DNA of 64,000 nt from Balaenoptera acutorostrata (lineage: Eukaryota > Chordata > Mammalia > Artiodactyla > Balaenopteridae), in NCBI RefSeq assembly GCF_949987535.1, contig NC_080079.1:248001-312000 (forward strand), read 5' to 3'. Numbering within the stretch: the stretch's first letter is position 1; each line of letters opens with the position of its first letter. Below are positions 42,449-54,115 of this stretch, piece after piece. Made by a program: the position numbers and the translations under genes. The notes beneath the pieces are model-generated. The model had not been told where the DNA came from, made no database searches, and saw nothing but the letters and a program-made list of their open reading frames with translations.

Positions 42449-44195
42449 ATATGGGCAAGATAGAGTTAAAGGAAGCTCACTGGTAACCAGAGCACTCAAA
42501 ACACAGCAACGGGGCCTACAAGCTGTGGACTCGCTTGGACGGCCCCAGTGGCAGTTCCACGTGACCACGGCTGTGACAAGATGCTGACCATGCAGGGAGG
42601 AACTGCTTCCTGCCGGAGCCCGGCACGCTGCTGCCCTATGGGGCTTGGCGTGTTTCCTTAGAGCAGAGCCCAGAGGGCTCCCGCCTCAACCGGGCTGGGG
42701 TTGTATTCTGCTCTTACCCCACCCCCTCAATGTGGAAAAACAGGGAGTGGCCAACACCCCTGTCCCCTCTCGTGCTCCATCCTGTCCTCGCGCCCTGCTT
42801 GACCACACCCCCTGAGGCGGGCCTTTGCTCTCCTGGGACGTGGGAGGGCTGCCCCCCCCTTTCCCTCGCATCAAGGCTGGACTGGATGACCTCGGCCCGC
42901 TGCTGTCTGAGCCTCTGAACGGTGTCTGGACAGCCACGGGTGCTGCCTGGGGGGAGCGGGGCCTGCTGGCCTGCGGGGTCCCCAGATCTGCTCTCCCCGA
43001 GCTCCCTTGGCCCCTTACCCTCCAAGCCCCTCAGTCCCAGCGCTCCGGCCACACCAAGCCTCCGTCCCCTCTGCCAGTCACGCTTTCCCTCTTTGCTTCC
43101 AGACCTCAGGTGGCGCCTCTGAGTCAGGCCCCCACGGAGTCGCACCCCTCCCAGCAGCCCCCAGCACAGGCGCTGCGTCTGGGCTCACTGGCCCCACCTG
43201 GCAGGGCTCCAGGAGGTGGACACGGCGGGCATCTCTGTGTCCGGGCTGCCAAGCAGCAGATGTATTTGGGAAGGGAGGGAGGGAGGGAGAACCGAGCTCC
43301 ACACATGTCACTCCACACGTGATGGGCCCCTCTGCCATGGGTCAGCTGTGTCCACACCAGGATCACGCCCAACCCCAGGTGCAGCTCCAGGCTCAGGGAT
43401 CGCCCCTGGCCAGGGCCTGCCCCACGACTCCAGAAGGGGTCCTGGGCTTCAAAGGCCTCGAGGTGGGATGGCAGGAGAGCCCTGGGCCCTGCGAAGCCCA
43501 CGCCAGGCGAGGGCAGGTGGAGAGGGGCCCCTGACCAGGGTCGGAGATGGTGCTGCGGGCCCGGCTCCCTGCTGACATGTGCCTGGAGCACAGAGAGCCT
43601 CGCGCAGGCCGGGCCCCTCCCAGACCCCAGAGGCAGGGAAGGCCCCCAACTCCGCACAGCAGGCTGCAGGGGGGCATGTGCCCCCCCAGGAGGAGCCCTA
43701 CCTCCCACGTGCCAGACCCTGAGAGCCCTCGCTGCGGGCGGGCAGGTGGGCAGACACTCACATCCTCTCTGTTTTCAAGGCCACAGCAGGACGCTGGCCC
43801 AGCCCCTCACCCATCTGGCATTTCCTGTTGGGCAGCCAGTGGCCAGTCCTCACAGTGTCAGCTTTCTACCAAGTCGGTGCGCTGAGGTCCTTTGGCACCT
43901 CGGGCGGGTGACAGGGCAGGAACACCACAGGTCAAGGTGGAGGCTGGATGCCAGAGACAAAGGGCTAAGGCCTCGGTAGCCCTGTCTGGACCGAGCTGCT
44001 GCGGGCCGCAGCTCCTCTTGGGCAGAGCAGTTCCACGGAGGTGTCCACTGCAGACAGACTGAGAGCCCAGCCGGTCAGTGCCCTCTGTGAGGCCCAGTGT
44101 CCACTGCCCTGTGGTGGTCCTGCCTTCCCCAACGCCAGCCACAGGGGACACAGCCACTTCCTACGCAGCTGAACCCAGCCTGGGGCAGCACCCCC
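42449..44195. other. GC-rich stretch, no gene recognised
   Basis: Overlapping open frames exist on both strands without domains or believable exon structure. No diagnostic repeat was recognised. Confidence 0.4.
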
Positions 44196-44199
44196 TTCC

Positions 44200-45188
44200 C
44201 CGGGACAGCACCCTTCAGGGAAAACACACCCCAGGGACAACACACCCCAGGGACAGCCCCCCCCAGGGACATCACTCCTCAGGGACAGCACCCCCCCAGG
44301 GACAGCAGCCCCCAGGGACATCACCCCTCAGGGACAGCCCACCCCAGGGACAACACACCCCAGGGACAGCACCCCCCAGGGACATCACTCCTCAGGGACA
44401 GCACCCCCCCAGGGACAGCAGCCCCCAGGGACAGCACCCCTCAGGGACAACACACCCCAGGGACAGCACCCCCCAGGGACAGCCCCCCCAGGGACAGCAC
44501 CCCCTCAGGGACAGCCCCCCCCAGGGACAGCCCCCCCCAGGGACAACACCCCCCAGGGACAGCACCCCCTCAGGGACAGGCCCCCTCAGGGACAACACCC
44601 CCCAGGGACAGCACCCCCCAGGGACAGCACCCTCAGGGACAGCCCACCCCAGGGACAGCACCCCTCAGGGACAGCACCCCCCAGGGACAGCACCCTCAGG
44701 GACAGCCCACCCCAGGGACAGCACCCCTCAGGGACAGCCCCCCCAGGGACAGCACCCCCCCAGGGACATCACTCCTCAGGGACAGCACCCCGCAGGGACA
44801 GCACCCCCCAGGGACAGCACCCCTCAGGGACAGCACCCCCCCAGGGACAGCACCCCCCAGGGACATCACTCCTCAGGGACAACACCCCCCAGGGACAGCC
44901 CCCCTCAGAGACAGCCCCCCTCAGGGACAGCACCCTCAGGGACAGCCCACCCCAGGGACAGCCCCCCTCAGGGACAACACACCCCAGGGACAGCCCCCCT
45001 CAGGGACAGCCCCCCTCAGGGACAACACACCCCAGGGACAGCCCCCCCAGGGACAGCCCTCCTCAGGGACAGCACCCCTCAGGGACAACACACCCCAGGG
45101 ACAGCCCCCCCTCAGGGACAGCACCCCTCAGGGACAGCACCCCCTCAGGGACAGTAGCCCCCAGGGACAGCCCCACTCAGGGACAGCC
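44200..45188. repeat. Minisatellite of ~15-17-bp 'cagggacagcaccccc' units
   Basis: About one kilobase of tandem units built on cagggacaRcac with a variable C-run. Variants include cagggacatcactcct and cagggacaacacaccc. They recur in blocks, indicating higher-order duplication inside the array. Roughly sixty units are present. Open frames giving GTAPPRDSTPQG-type repeats on the plus strand arise only because the array has no stop triplets. Confidence 0.96.
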
Positions 45189-46465
45189 TCATCAACTCCT
45201 CAACCACCCTGCAGAGTTCCACCACACCAGGCCACTGCCTTGCACCCCAGCCCATGTTTAGTCTGACCCCCACCATGTACCTCACTCTTAAAGGTTGGGG
45301 AGACTCTGAAGTCTGGGGAAGCTGGGCCCTACCCCCACTCTGGCTTGGCTGGCTGGCCGTGTCCCCACAGCTCAGTGTCCCCAGAAGGGGGCGAGACCCC
45401 TGACTCCTGACCTGCAGCAAGACTGAGACCCCCCAGCCGCATGCCCGCCGTCCCGGTGAGAAAGGGACCGAGCGCGGTGGCCCCTGGGCAGCCCAGAGCT
45501 CCGCGGAGGACCAACCTGATACAGGCTGCAGCCCCCGGCAGCAGGGTGCATGGCCTTCCGACGGGAGCAGGACTTGCAGGGGCGCGTGTCTGTGCACAGA
45601 CAGGGCTGACCCCGAGCCTGGGGTGGACCCCGAGAGTCCAGCCACGCTGTGCTGCAGGCACCCAGCATTGTAAACCTCGCAGCCTTTGTAACGTTATTAA
45701 TGTAACAGGCTACTGCCACCGATACTTTAAATAGATGTGCAGGAAATTGACTCTCACTTGAGCGAACGTGGACATTACAGGGTTGTCCACGTGGGCCGGT
45801 TGAGGCTGCGTCTACGGGGACATCTGGTAGCACCGGAGTGGCCACCGGGCGTTGGCGTGATGCCTCCACCCCCCCAGGCAGGCTCTGCTAGACGGGCGTC
45901 GCTGCACCCACAGCCCCTCCCAGCAGGCTCTGAAGCCTGGAGGGCTCCCCTAAAACAGCATGTCCAGTCTCTGAGCAGGGAAGGTCTCAGGGCCGGGGCA
46001 AGACACCACAGGGCCCCCAGCCCAGCCCTTCCAGGGGCCACTGCCAGCAGAGCCCCCAGCGGGGGAGGGACCTGACCCAGGACCCCAGGAGCCCCTGAGC
46101 CCTCCCCGTCTGAGGTCAGGAGGCCTCAGTGATGGTCTGCTGCACTCCAGACCCTGGGCCTGGTGGGAGCAGGCCGGGCCTGGTCACAAAGCCCCCCCAA
46201 CTGCTGCCCGGCCCTAACCTGGGGGAGGGGAGACTCCGTGGAAGGAAGGGCCTCATGGGGCGGGTCAGCATCGGGGGCATGGTGAGAAACAGCCAGGGGT
46301 GGCCAGGCAGCTGCCATGTGGCCCCTGAGGGAGAACAGAAGAGGGGTGGCGGGGTTGGCCCCCCACCGTACCCATGAGCACCCATGGAGACAGCTGTCAG
46401 CCGCCCACCAGCCCAGTGACCACCACAGCGGGCTGGGAGGGGCACGGGGTGTGAAGGGGCTCGGA
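45189..46465. other. Unique GC-rich stretch, no gene recognised
   Basis: No exon with supporting domain or splice evidence. A less GC-rich patch sits at about 45660-45740. Confidence 0.35.
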
Positions 46466-46469
46466 GCAG

Positions 46470-46915
46470 GCCACCCCAAAATACGCCAAGGTGGCATATT
46501 GACTCTTTTGAATTAAAATTACTTGAGAAACAGTCAGTAGGCAAAGGGCATTCTGACCCTCCTTTGTCTCCCTGAAAGCAGGAAACAAACTCCCACGAGA
46601 AACATCCCCACAGGCAGGGGGATGGAGGGCATTCTCTGGGCCGGAGACAGGGAACTCAAGGCCAAGTTGCTGTATAATCAAACTTTGTTACTTCTTCATT
46701 AATTTGCCACCCCAAGCAAAAATCCCTTTGTTTTGTCAAATCTTCACAAAGAATTGATTCTTTGTCTAAAAAGATATATAAACAGTCTGTTTTGATCACA
46801 GACTTAGGTCCATATGGAACCTCCCATGTACAAAATCAAATTTGTTTGTTTTTCTCCTGTTTATCTGCCTTATGCCTATTTGATTATTAGACCAGCCAAA
46901 AGAACCTAGAAGGGT
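46470..46915 (+). mobile_element. Probable endogenous retroviral LTR
   Basis: 'ccaaggtggcatattgactc', 'ttaaaattacttgagaaaca', 'gaacctcccatgtacaaaat' and 'gaacctagaagggtagagga' match a dispersed mammalian LTR as I recall it. A TATA-like atatataaac is present around 46770. It is distinctly AT-richer than its surroundings. Confidence 0.5.
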
Positions 46916-49900
46916 AGAGGAACGTTTCTCTCCCCCAACAGGAGGCAGTGCCCGGGCAGCAGCCGATCACACCACCTCCAAGAGAGGCTGGGGCGGGGGT
47001 GTCCCTGGGGACGGGCACCTGCGTCCTCTACCCCGTGGCTTCCCGGGGGTCTGGACAGGGAGCAGACACCCCAAGCCCAGCCTGCTCTGGGCACCCTCTG
47101 CCTACAACAAATTCAACAAATCTGTTCACCAACAGATGTTCACAGAGCACTTTCCAGATCCATTCATAGGACTCCCCCTGAGCACATGAATGTCCCCTGT
47201 GGCAGGGAGGTGGGGAAAAGGAGAGGCATCATTCGACTAGTGGTCTTAAGGGCTGGGAAGGACGGGTGTGGCCACCAGGGCTGGTGGTCCGGGGAGACCT
47301 CACTGGGAAGGGAACACGGGGCAGGCTGTGCCCATGACAGGGCCCAGGAGGTACTGTGAGGGCTGTAGGGGGAAAGGGGAGCCCCTGGTTCTGGGTGTGG
47401 GCTTGGCATGTGAGGCAGGGGTGGTCCTGCTTCCCAGGGGTGCTGCCACGGAGGTGGGGGAGCCGGGAACCTGAGAACCACAGTCCCACCTGAGGGGGGC
47501 AAGCACCCGTGGGGGACAAGGGTGACGGTCAGCACTCGGCCTGGCCACAGCTGTCCCGCACCTTCATCTGGTCAGCCTGAGGTTCACCCACCGAGGCCCG
47601 TGGCCAGGTAATGTCTCTGCATTCACGGTCCCAGATTTAGAAGAAGGCCCTCCTGGTCCGGTGCCTGGGACCCCTCACAAGGCAGAGGCTGCCACGAGAC
47701 CCGAGGGCCACAGCCTGAGGGGCACCTCCTGGGGGTCCTGTGTGGGGGCCACCAGGCTGAGCGCTCCTACCTACCCTGCACTGCAGGCTCCTCGGGCTCT
47801 GGGAGCTGCAGGTGTGCGGGCGGCTCTGTGTGTATCTGTGCGTGTGTGTCTCTGCGTGCACGAGGGTGCGTGGTGTGTGTGGAGGGGAAGCCCTGCCCAA
47901 GACGCCTTCCCAGTGACCTGAAATGGTGTCTGTGACGCTCAGCTGAAGGAGAGGGAGAGGAACGAGCAAGGCCCGGCGGGGGGGGGGAACAGGAGGTGGG
48001 AGACGGTGCTCCTGCAGGAGGGGACCGAGGCTTGTGTGTGGGCGCCGTGGCAGGCGCCAGGCCCGGGGAGGGGGCTGCACTCCGCAGGGCACCTCAGGAG
48101 CCCCCCGCCCCCTGCCCAGCTCAGGGAGAGAAGAAGCAGGGGTAGCTTGGCCCGGGGTTCAGAGGCTGCAGGGAGGAGAGCAGGAAAGTGGGCCGGGGCG
48201 GGGCAGGGAGGGATTCCGACTGGCCTGGGGGCACCCTCATTCTTTGAGCTGACAACAGGCGGCCATCTCCTGGGCCGGGAGCAGACGTGCTCCCTGCGTA
48301 ATTCTGGTGGGCTATAGGCCTGGGGCCCGGACCCCACCCAGTACTGCCTGCACAGCTGGTCCCGGGTGCCACCCCCGCAGGGCCACACAGCCTGGATGTG
48401 CTCCTGGGCAAGGGACCTGGCCAGCAAGGACAGCGTCCCCTGTGCCTGTCTGTAGCCGCCCTGCCCAGGGGAAGGGGAGCAAGGTGGCGGGTGAGGATGG
48501 GACCCCACTAGGCTGAGGCCTGAGTCCAAGCAGCCAACTCTACCATTCTCTTCTCGCAGCCACACCTGTTAAGTCCTGCCCCACACCTGGGCGCCTCCAG
48601 GGACAGCCAGACCAGGCCTGCAGCCATCTCTGCCGACGGCAGTTCCCACCCCTCCCCTACCTTGAGCCACCAGCCGGCTCCTGTGACAAGCAGGACCCTT
48701 GCTTCCTGAGGCCTCAGGGCAGCGGGACCCCTCAGGGTCACCTCCCATGTTGACCCATCTCCTCCCTGCAGGGAAGCCAAACTTCCAGAGTGTGAACAAA
48801 TACATTTATCTTTACATGCAACCTTCGCAGGTGTGGGGTGTAGGGGAATCCAGGGAACCCTCTAAAACACCTTTGCAATATCCTGTGTATCTAAAACTAC
48901 CCCCCAAACAAACGTTTTGTATAAACATCACACTTCGCAGTTTGCCAACAAACCAGTGTCATGTTTTGTCTTATACGGAAAGCTCAGGGGATGCACTTCG
49001 GACAAGTGGCCGCTGGGCTTGCACCTGCCTTCTGAACCGCCCACTCAGGCCTCGACCCGGGCCAGGAGGTGTCCAGCCCCGGGACAGTGGCGCCCGATCT
49101 CCAAGAGCCCCTGGGAACTAACCCCCAACCCCACACCCCAAGGCCTTAAAACCCCGTATGCAGTCTGGGGCTGGGGGGAGGCGGGGCGCGACCTGGGGAG
49201 GCGTGGCCTGAGACTGGGGGCGAGTCCTGCGCTGGGGGCAGGGCCCCAAAGGGTTCTTCTCCAGAGTCATTTCCTGCTTCCCAAGGGCCACGGACGAGTC
49301 GGTCCCTCCCAGGGCTGCATTCCAGGGCCCGGCCACACCCAGGGCTGCATTCCAGGGCCCGGCCACACCCGGCAGAAACCCCACAGGTGTTTGTTCAATG
49401 AATGAATGAGTGAATAAATGAAGTGATTTTACACCACACGTTCTGCGCCCCTGCATGAAGAGCTGATCTGTTCCAGGTGGAGAACAGACTTCCCAGGAAC
49501 ACGCCCAAACAGCAGGTGCCCCCCTCCAAGTCCCCACCCCCCATGTCTGCTGGCCAGGCCCTCACCCCTGAGGGCAGTTCTGGGGCTGGGGGGAACAGGA
49601 GCTGAACCCCAAGGACACTGCCCCCCCGCTCCAGCCACCAGCTCGAGCTCCCAGGGGCAGGACCTATGGGGTCCTTCACACCCACCCGCTCCAGGTAGGC
49701 CCAGCACAATCTCTGAGGCCTGAGGTCTCATCCAGGACGATTGGGGTGGGGGGCTTGGTGGCACTGTGCCCTAAATTCTCCGAATTTTCTCTCCTTCCCC
49801 GTCTCATTCTTTCAAAAAACACTAAAAACAAAACAACCAGGAGGATCAGAGTCCTGGGAGAGTCCCTGGTCACCTTGGGGCCCCAGGCCGGCTGGCCACG
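46916..49900. other. Intergenic, no gene recognised; GT-rich patch near 47.85 kb
   Basis: A GT-rich patch lies at 47815-47885. A perfect 30-bp tandem duplication (agggctgcattccagggccc start) covers 49311-49370. Nothing coding is supportable. Confidence 0.4.
49311..49370. repeat. Perfect 2 x 30-bp tandem duplication
   Basis: Two identical adjacent 30-mers beginning agggctgcattccagg, at 49311-49340 and 49341-49370. No mismatches, so recent or conserved. Confidence 0.97.
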
Positions 49901-49914
49901 CAAGGGCTGGCAGA

Positions 49915-50730
49915 GGCAAGCTGGGCCCCGCCCCCACGCGCTGGCCCAGAGAGGCGGGGCGGGGTTCCCCCCCAACCCCCCGAGAGCGTAGGCCCCGCCC
50001 CCCGCGGCCACGGCCCCGCCCCCACGCGCCGGCTGCCCCGCTGGTTTTAATAAAGTTGAAAAGGATAGGATGAAAAGGAGCTGAAACCTAGCGGCCGGAC
50101 GGCAGCCCCGCGCGCGGGGTGGGAGCGCTCAGGGCGCCGCGACGCCGGCGGGGGCTTCAAAGGAGCAATTACCCCGGGCTGGCGGCGGGAGGCCGGGGAG
50201 GGGGAGGCGGGGAGGGGGGAGGCCGGGGGGGGGGGAGGAGAGGCCGGAGGCGGGGAGCACGGAGCCCCCAGAGGCTGCGCGGCGAGATGGGGAGGGGCAC
50301 AGAGCGTGGCGGGGAGGCCAGCGGGAAAACGGGGCGTCTGGGGAGGGCGCGGGGAAGGGGGAGAGGGCCGGAGGACTGGGGGCCCGGCGCCCTGCACCCG
50401 GGACTGCCCGGCCTCCCCACGGAAGCGCGCGGGCGGGGCGCGCTGAGTGGCGCGGCCTTTGTGCGGGCGCTGCGAGCGCGACCCGCCCCGAGCCCGCTCC
50501 GCGGTGACGTCTCAAAGAGCCTTTGACGGGAGCCCCTGGCAGGAGGGCTCACCTGCAGAGACGCTCTATAGCGCCTTTGAAAGCGCAGCAGCTGCCGGGG
50601 GCTGTCGGCCGGGCACCTAGGGGGACAAAGAATGGCGGACCGGGCCCTTTGAATGGGAGGCCACTGGGAAACAGCAGGCATGTGCCAAGCCCGCAGACTG
50701 GGAAACAAAGTGCTCTTCATCGGTGACTCC
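49915..50730. promoter_or_regulatory. CpG island with clustered TCF/LEF- or SOX-like motifs
   Basis: Dense CpG and long G-runs (50190-50250, potential G-quadruplex). Seven (T/A)CAAAG or CTTTGA hexamers lie within 555 bp: 50157, 50512, 50521, 50575, 50625, 50647 and 50705. There is also tgacgtct at about 50505. It looks like a promoter or enhancer, but no transcript start or coding exon was found nearby. Confidence 0.5.
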
Positions 50731-53700
50731 GTGTTGATGGGGACCCTTACTCAGCCTCGGCACCCTCATGTGCATGACAAAGGGGCCGCGGGCCGCGAGG
50801 CCGACTGTCCCTGAGGGCGGCGCGCACTCGAGTGTGGCTGGTCCGACCCGGCCCCTCCGGCGCTTCTCCGGCCCCGACTCCTGGGCGCTTCTGCGGGAAG
50901 CCGGGGGTTGTGGCTGCAGCCCTCCCTTGGGAAACTTGCCACCGACCGGTCCCCTGCCCGGTGCCCGCCCTGGGCTCAGCGCCCCGGTGTTTGCCGAAGC
51001 CAGAACTGCCTGTTCCGGAGTCATGAAGGAGAATTTGAGGCGGGGGTGCCCTCGTGGCCACAGCATCCCCGAGTCAGGGAGCCTGGTTTTCCTCGGCCGC
51101 TGCAGGAGCCAGGGACGAGCCGCCAAACCCAGAGGCCAGAGGGCAGAACTCTGGCTGGTCTGCAGCCTGGGGATCCGAGAGGGGCCTCCGCTCACAGCCT
51201 CCTCCTCCGGCAGCCTTCCAGACTCAGAGGCGCAGGACCTTCGAGGACCTCCTCCGTCTCACGACAGCTCGGCGCCGGGTCCCTCCAGCCCCTATGTGGT
51301 GGAGGAGGAGCAGGACTGGCTTGGGGGGGCCCTCTGGGGAGAGGCAGAGCGGTGAAAATGCTCCTCACCGAAGCGCCCTCGCTGGGGATGCGAGGGAGCG
51401 GCCTGGGGAGGGGCACGTGCTCACCCCCCCCCCCCGGGGACCTGGGAACCAGCCTCAGAGGGCTGCCTGCGCCTGGCTCCGCCCCTCCTGGGCCGGTGGG
51501 CGCTCTTCAGAGTCCTGCGGCCGTGGTGGTGCGGAGGGCGTGGCTGCCTGTCTACCGGGGCTCAGCCCACCTCACAGCCAAGAACCTGGGAAGCATGATC
51601 CTTCTTTGGGTCGTGTGTGGGCACAGGCTGCCCAGCCCTGACCTGGCAGGGTGAGGAGGGCGTGCTCGTCTTGGGGGACCGAGGGTCACATGGCAGCAAG
51701 GGCCTGGGCCCCAGGAGCCTTCAGGCCTGGGACACCCCTCAGGTTTGCCTCAGCCCCTTTTGAGCCCCGGCTGAGGGTCCTGCTGCAGCTCCAGACCCCC
51801 GGCAAGTCTCCCAGCCCCTCAGAGCACAGGGGACCCTCAGCCCTGCACGGCTCCCCGGCGACCTGGGCTCCTCGCCAGCGGCTCTGGGTTGGATGAGCGC
51901 CTCCAGGATTTCACACGCGCCCCAGAGAAGGTCCAGTGCAGGGCTGAGGGGTGACAGCTTAATAGGGGCACACAGAATGGGAACCCCGCTCGGGCTTAGC
52001 AACCAAGGGAGTGAAGAACTATCCAGATGCTAGTTCTGGTTAAGGCCCAGTCCTCGGTCGGCCCGACACACAGAGGCCCCGCGACAGCCGGGCACAAGCT
52101 GCATGCAGGTCACACGTGTGAGTCGGGGTCCAAGACCAGGATGGCCGCCGGGCGCCTACGCCACCCCGGGGAAGGTGCTGCCCTTCATGGCAGCGTGGCA
52201 GCAGTGAGCTTCCCCCACGGTGAGCCTGTCACCAGTCCCATCTGGGGTCTGGGAGCACCGCGGTGTGCCGACCCTCATTCCCCCCTGACTGAAGCCCAGG
52301 GCCTAGACGCCCTCCTGCAGAGCCCGGCAGTCAGACCCACTGCCCAGGTGTTCACTCAGCTGCTCGGTCTTAAACGAGCTTTCAGACCAGGATGGAACTC
52401 GATTGTTAATTACCCTCTATAGGTTGTTTTCAAACATAACAAGCCTCGGGCCATGAATCGTCCACAAATGCACACAGGTCACACCGCCAGCCCTCTCTGA
52501 TAAAGAGGAGGAACTCCACTGGCTCCCGTCAGGCCCTCATTGCCTGCCCACCCGCCTCCTGACTGCAGCTGCCCACCCACCCTGCTGGAGGAAGCTGTTA
52601 GGCGGGAATAGAGAGCTGCTGTAGCCCCTCTGATCGGAGCCTCTGAAGCTCCATGCCTGACCCTGCCCCCCACCACCACGTTTAGAACAAAACCCAAGAG
52701 TCTCAACCACAGGTTTGATGACCCGAGGTCCTCTTTCCCTCCCCCGCAGTGCAGGCTCTCGGCCTCGCCTCTGTCCCCACAGCGCTCCTGGCCTTAGAGT
52801 CTCCTCTCAGATTTCACTCTGGGTTTCCTTGACCAGGCCACCTAATCGTCCCTCTCCTGTGTCATGTGGCATTGTGGCTGTAGGGCTGTAAGAGGATGCA
52901 TTAAGAGTGCCCCGTGTGACCTCCCGGCCCTTCGCTGCCCCTTATTCCCTCCGTCTCCCTGGAGAGGTCCAGGAGCTGCCCAGTGGCCACTGGAGGGTGG
53001 ACAGGGCCCAAATGGTCTGAGGCCCCCGTTCCCCTTGACTGGGCACAGCTGGGCAGTGGGGGGCGTGCTGGGGGGATGCCCTTTCTGGGACTGGCCCCTT
53101 TGGTCCTCACCACAAGTTGGCCTCCAACTTGGCCATTGTCAGGAATGGAGGCCATCAGCTCAGAGAAGACTTCCGAAGGCGTGTACTTCCCGAGGCAGGG
53201 TCCATGTTCAGTGCGAACAAAAACGCCAGAGCACCCTTTAAGGTCCCCAGCAGCTCCCATCCAAGGTGCTGGGGAGGCCCCAGCTCTGGTTTACTTTGGC
53301 CTTGGACCCGGACCGGGCTAGCTGACTCTGCCTTCTGTGTGTGGCCTCGCCCAGGCAGAGGGGAGGCCACAGAGAGGCAGGCGAGGCCGGCACCTCCTCC
53401 TTTCAGCTTCTCACCTGTGCACGCAGGTCCTGGACACAGACCCCGAGGGGAGGGTCTCATGGCCGGAGGGGGCCACTCCCCTGGCCTGTCCCCAGGACCA
53501 GGATCTGCTGAGGCCACTGTGTGTGGCCTTCCTCCTGCCCGCAGGGATCTGAAGCAGGATTAGGTGGGATTACAACCCCCAGAAGCCTCCCGCAGAGGCT
53601 CAGAGGATGAGCGGCCCACCCGTCCTGTTTGGGAGTGGTCCCTGCTGCACGGGGGTCGGGGAGGGCGGAGGGCACTTTGGCAGGACCCCCACTTCAGTGG

Positions 53701-53985
53701 ACAGCCAGGGGCACCCTCCCACCTCAAGGCCCTGGGTAGCTGGAGTGTGCCCCATCGGCCCTGAAGGCCCAGGACAGGACGGCCCCCCTTCCCTCCCCTG
53801 AGCAGCAGATCTCAGTAGCCCCTGCTCCTCCCTAAGGCCACCTGCTGCCCTCTGTTGCTGGCGACCTGCCCTTCCCCGGTGCCTCTGTGCCTGGCTGACC
53901 GGAGGGGCTGCAAGGGCAGTGGGCAGGGGCTTTGATGACCATGACTGAAGGAATTCTTTGTAAGTTTGCTTCAGTTTATGTGGGG
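50731..53985. other. GC-rich stretch, no gene recognised
   Basis: Only composition-driven open frames. An AT-richer patch at 52370-52470 (gattgttaattaccctctat) has a homeodomain-like taatta core. Confidence 0.35.
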
Positions 53986-53989
53986 GAGA

Positions 53990-54115
53990 CCGAACAGGAA
54001 ACTGAGGCCCAGAGAGGTTAAGATACCAGGTCAGTGGCACGGCCCTTCAGCAGAGCCAAGACTAGAACCGGGCATGTGACTCCCAGTGCCCTTTCACCTC
54101 CCCTGACCCCCCCTT
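53990..54115 (+). repeat. MIR fragment
   Basis: 'gaaactgaggcccagagagg' then 'ttaagataccaggtcagtgg', 'gccaagactagaaccgggca' and 'tgactcccagtgccctttc' follow the MIR core in order. Confidence 0.82.

Noticed and set aside
44078..45266. Two overlapping ORFs of over 350 codons rich in GTAPPRDSTPQG
   Set aside because: Pure translation of the 15-17-bp minisatellite; several frames are open at once and there is no start context or splice support.
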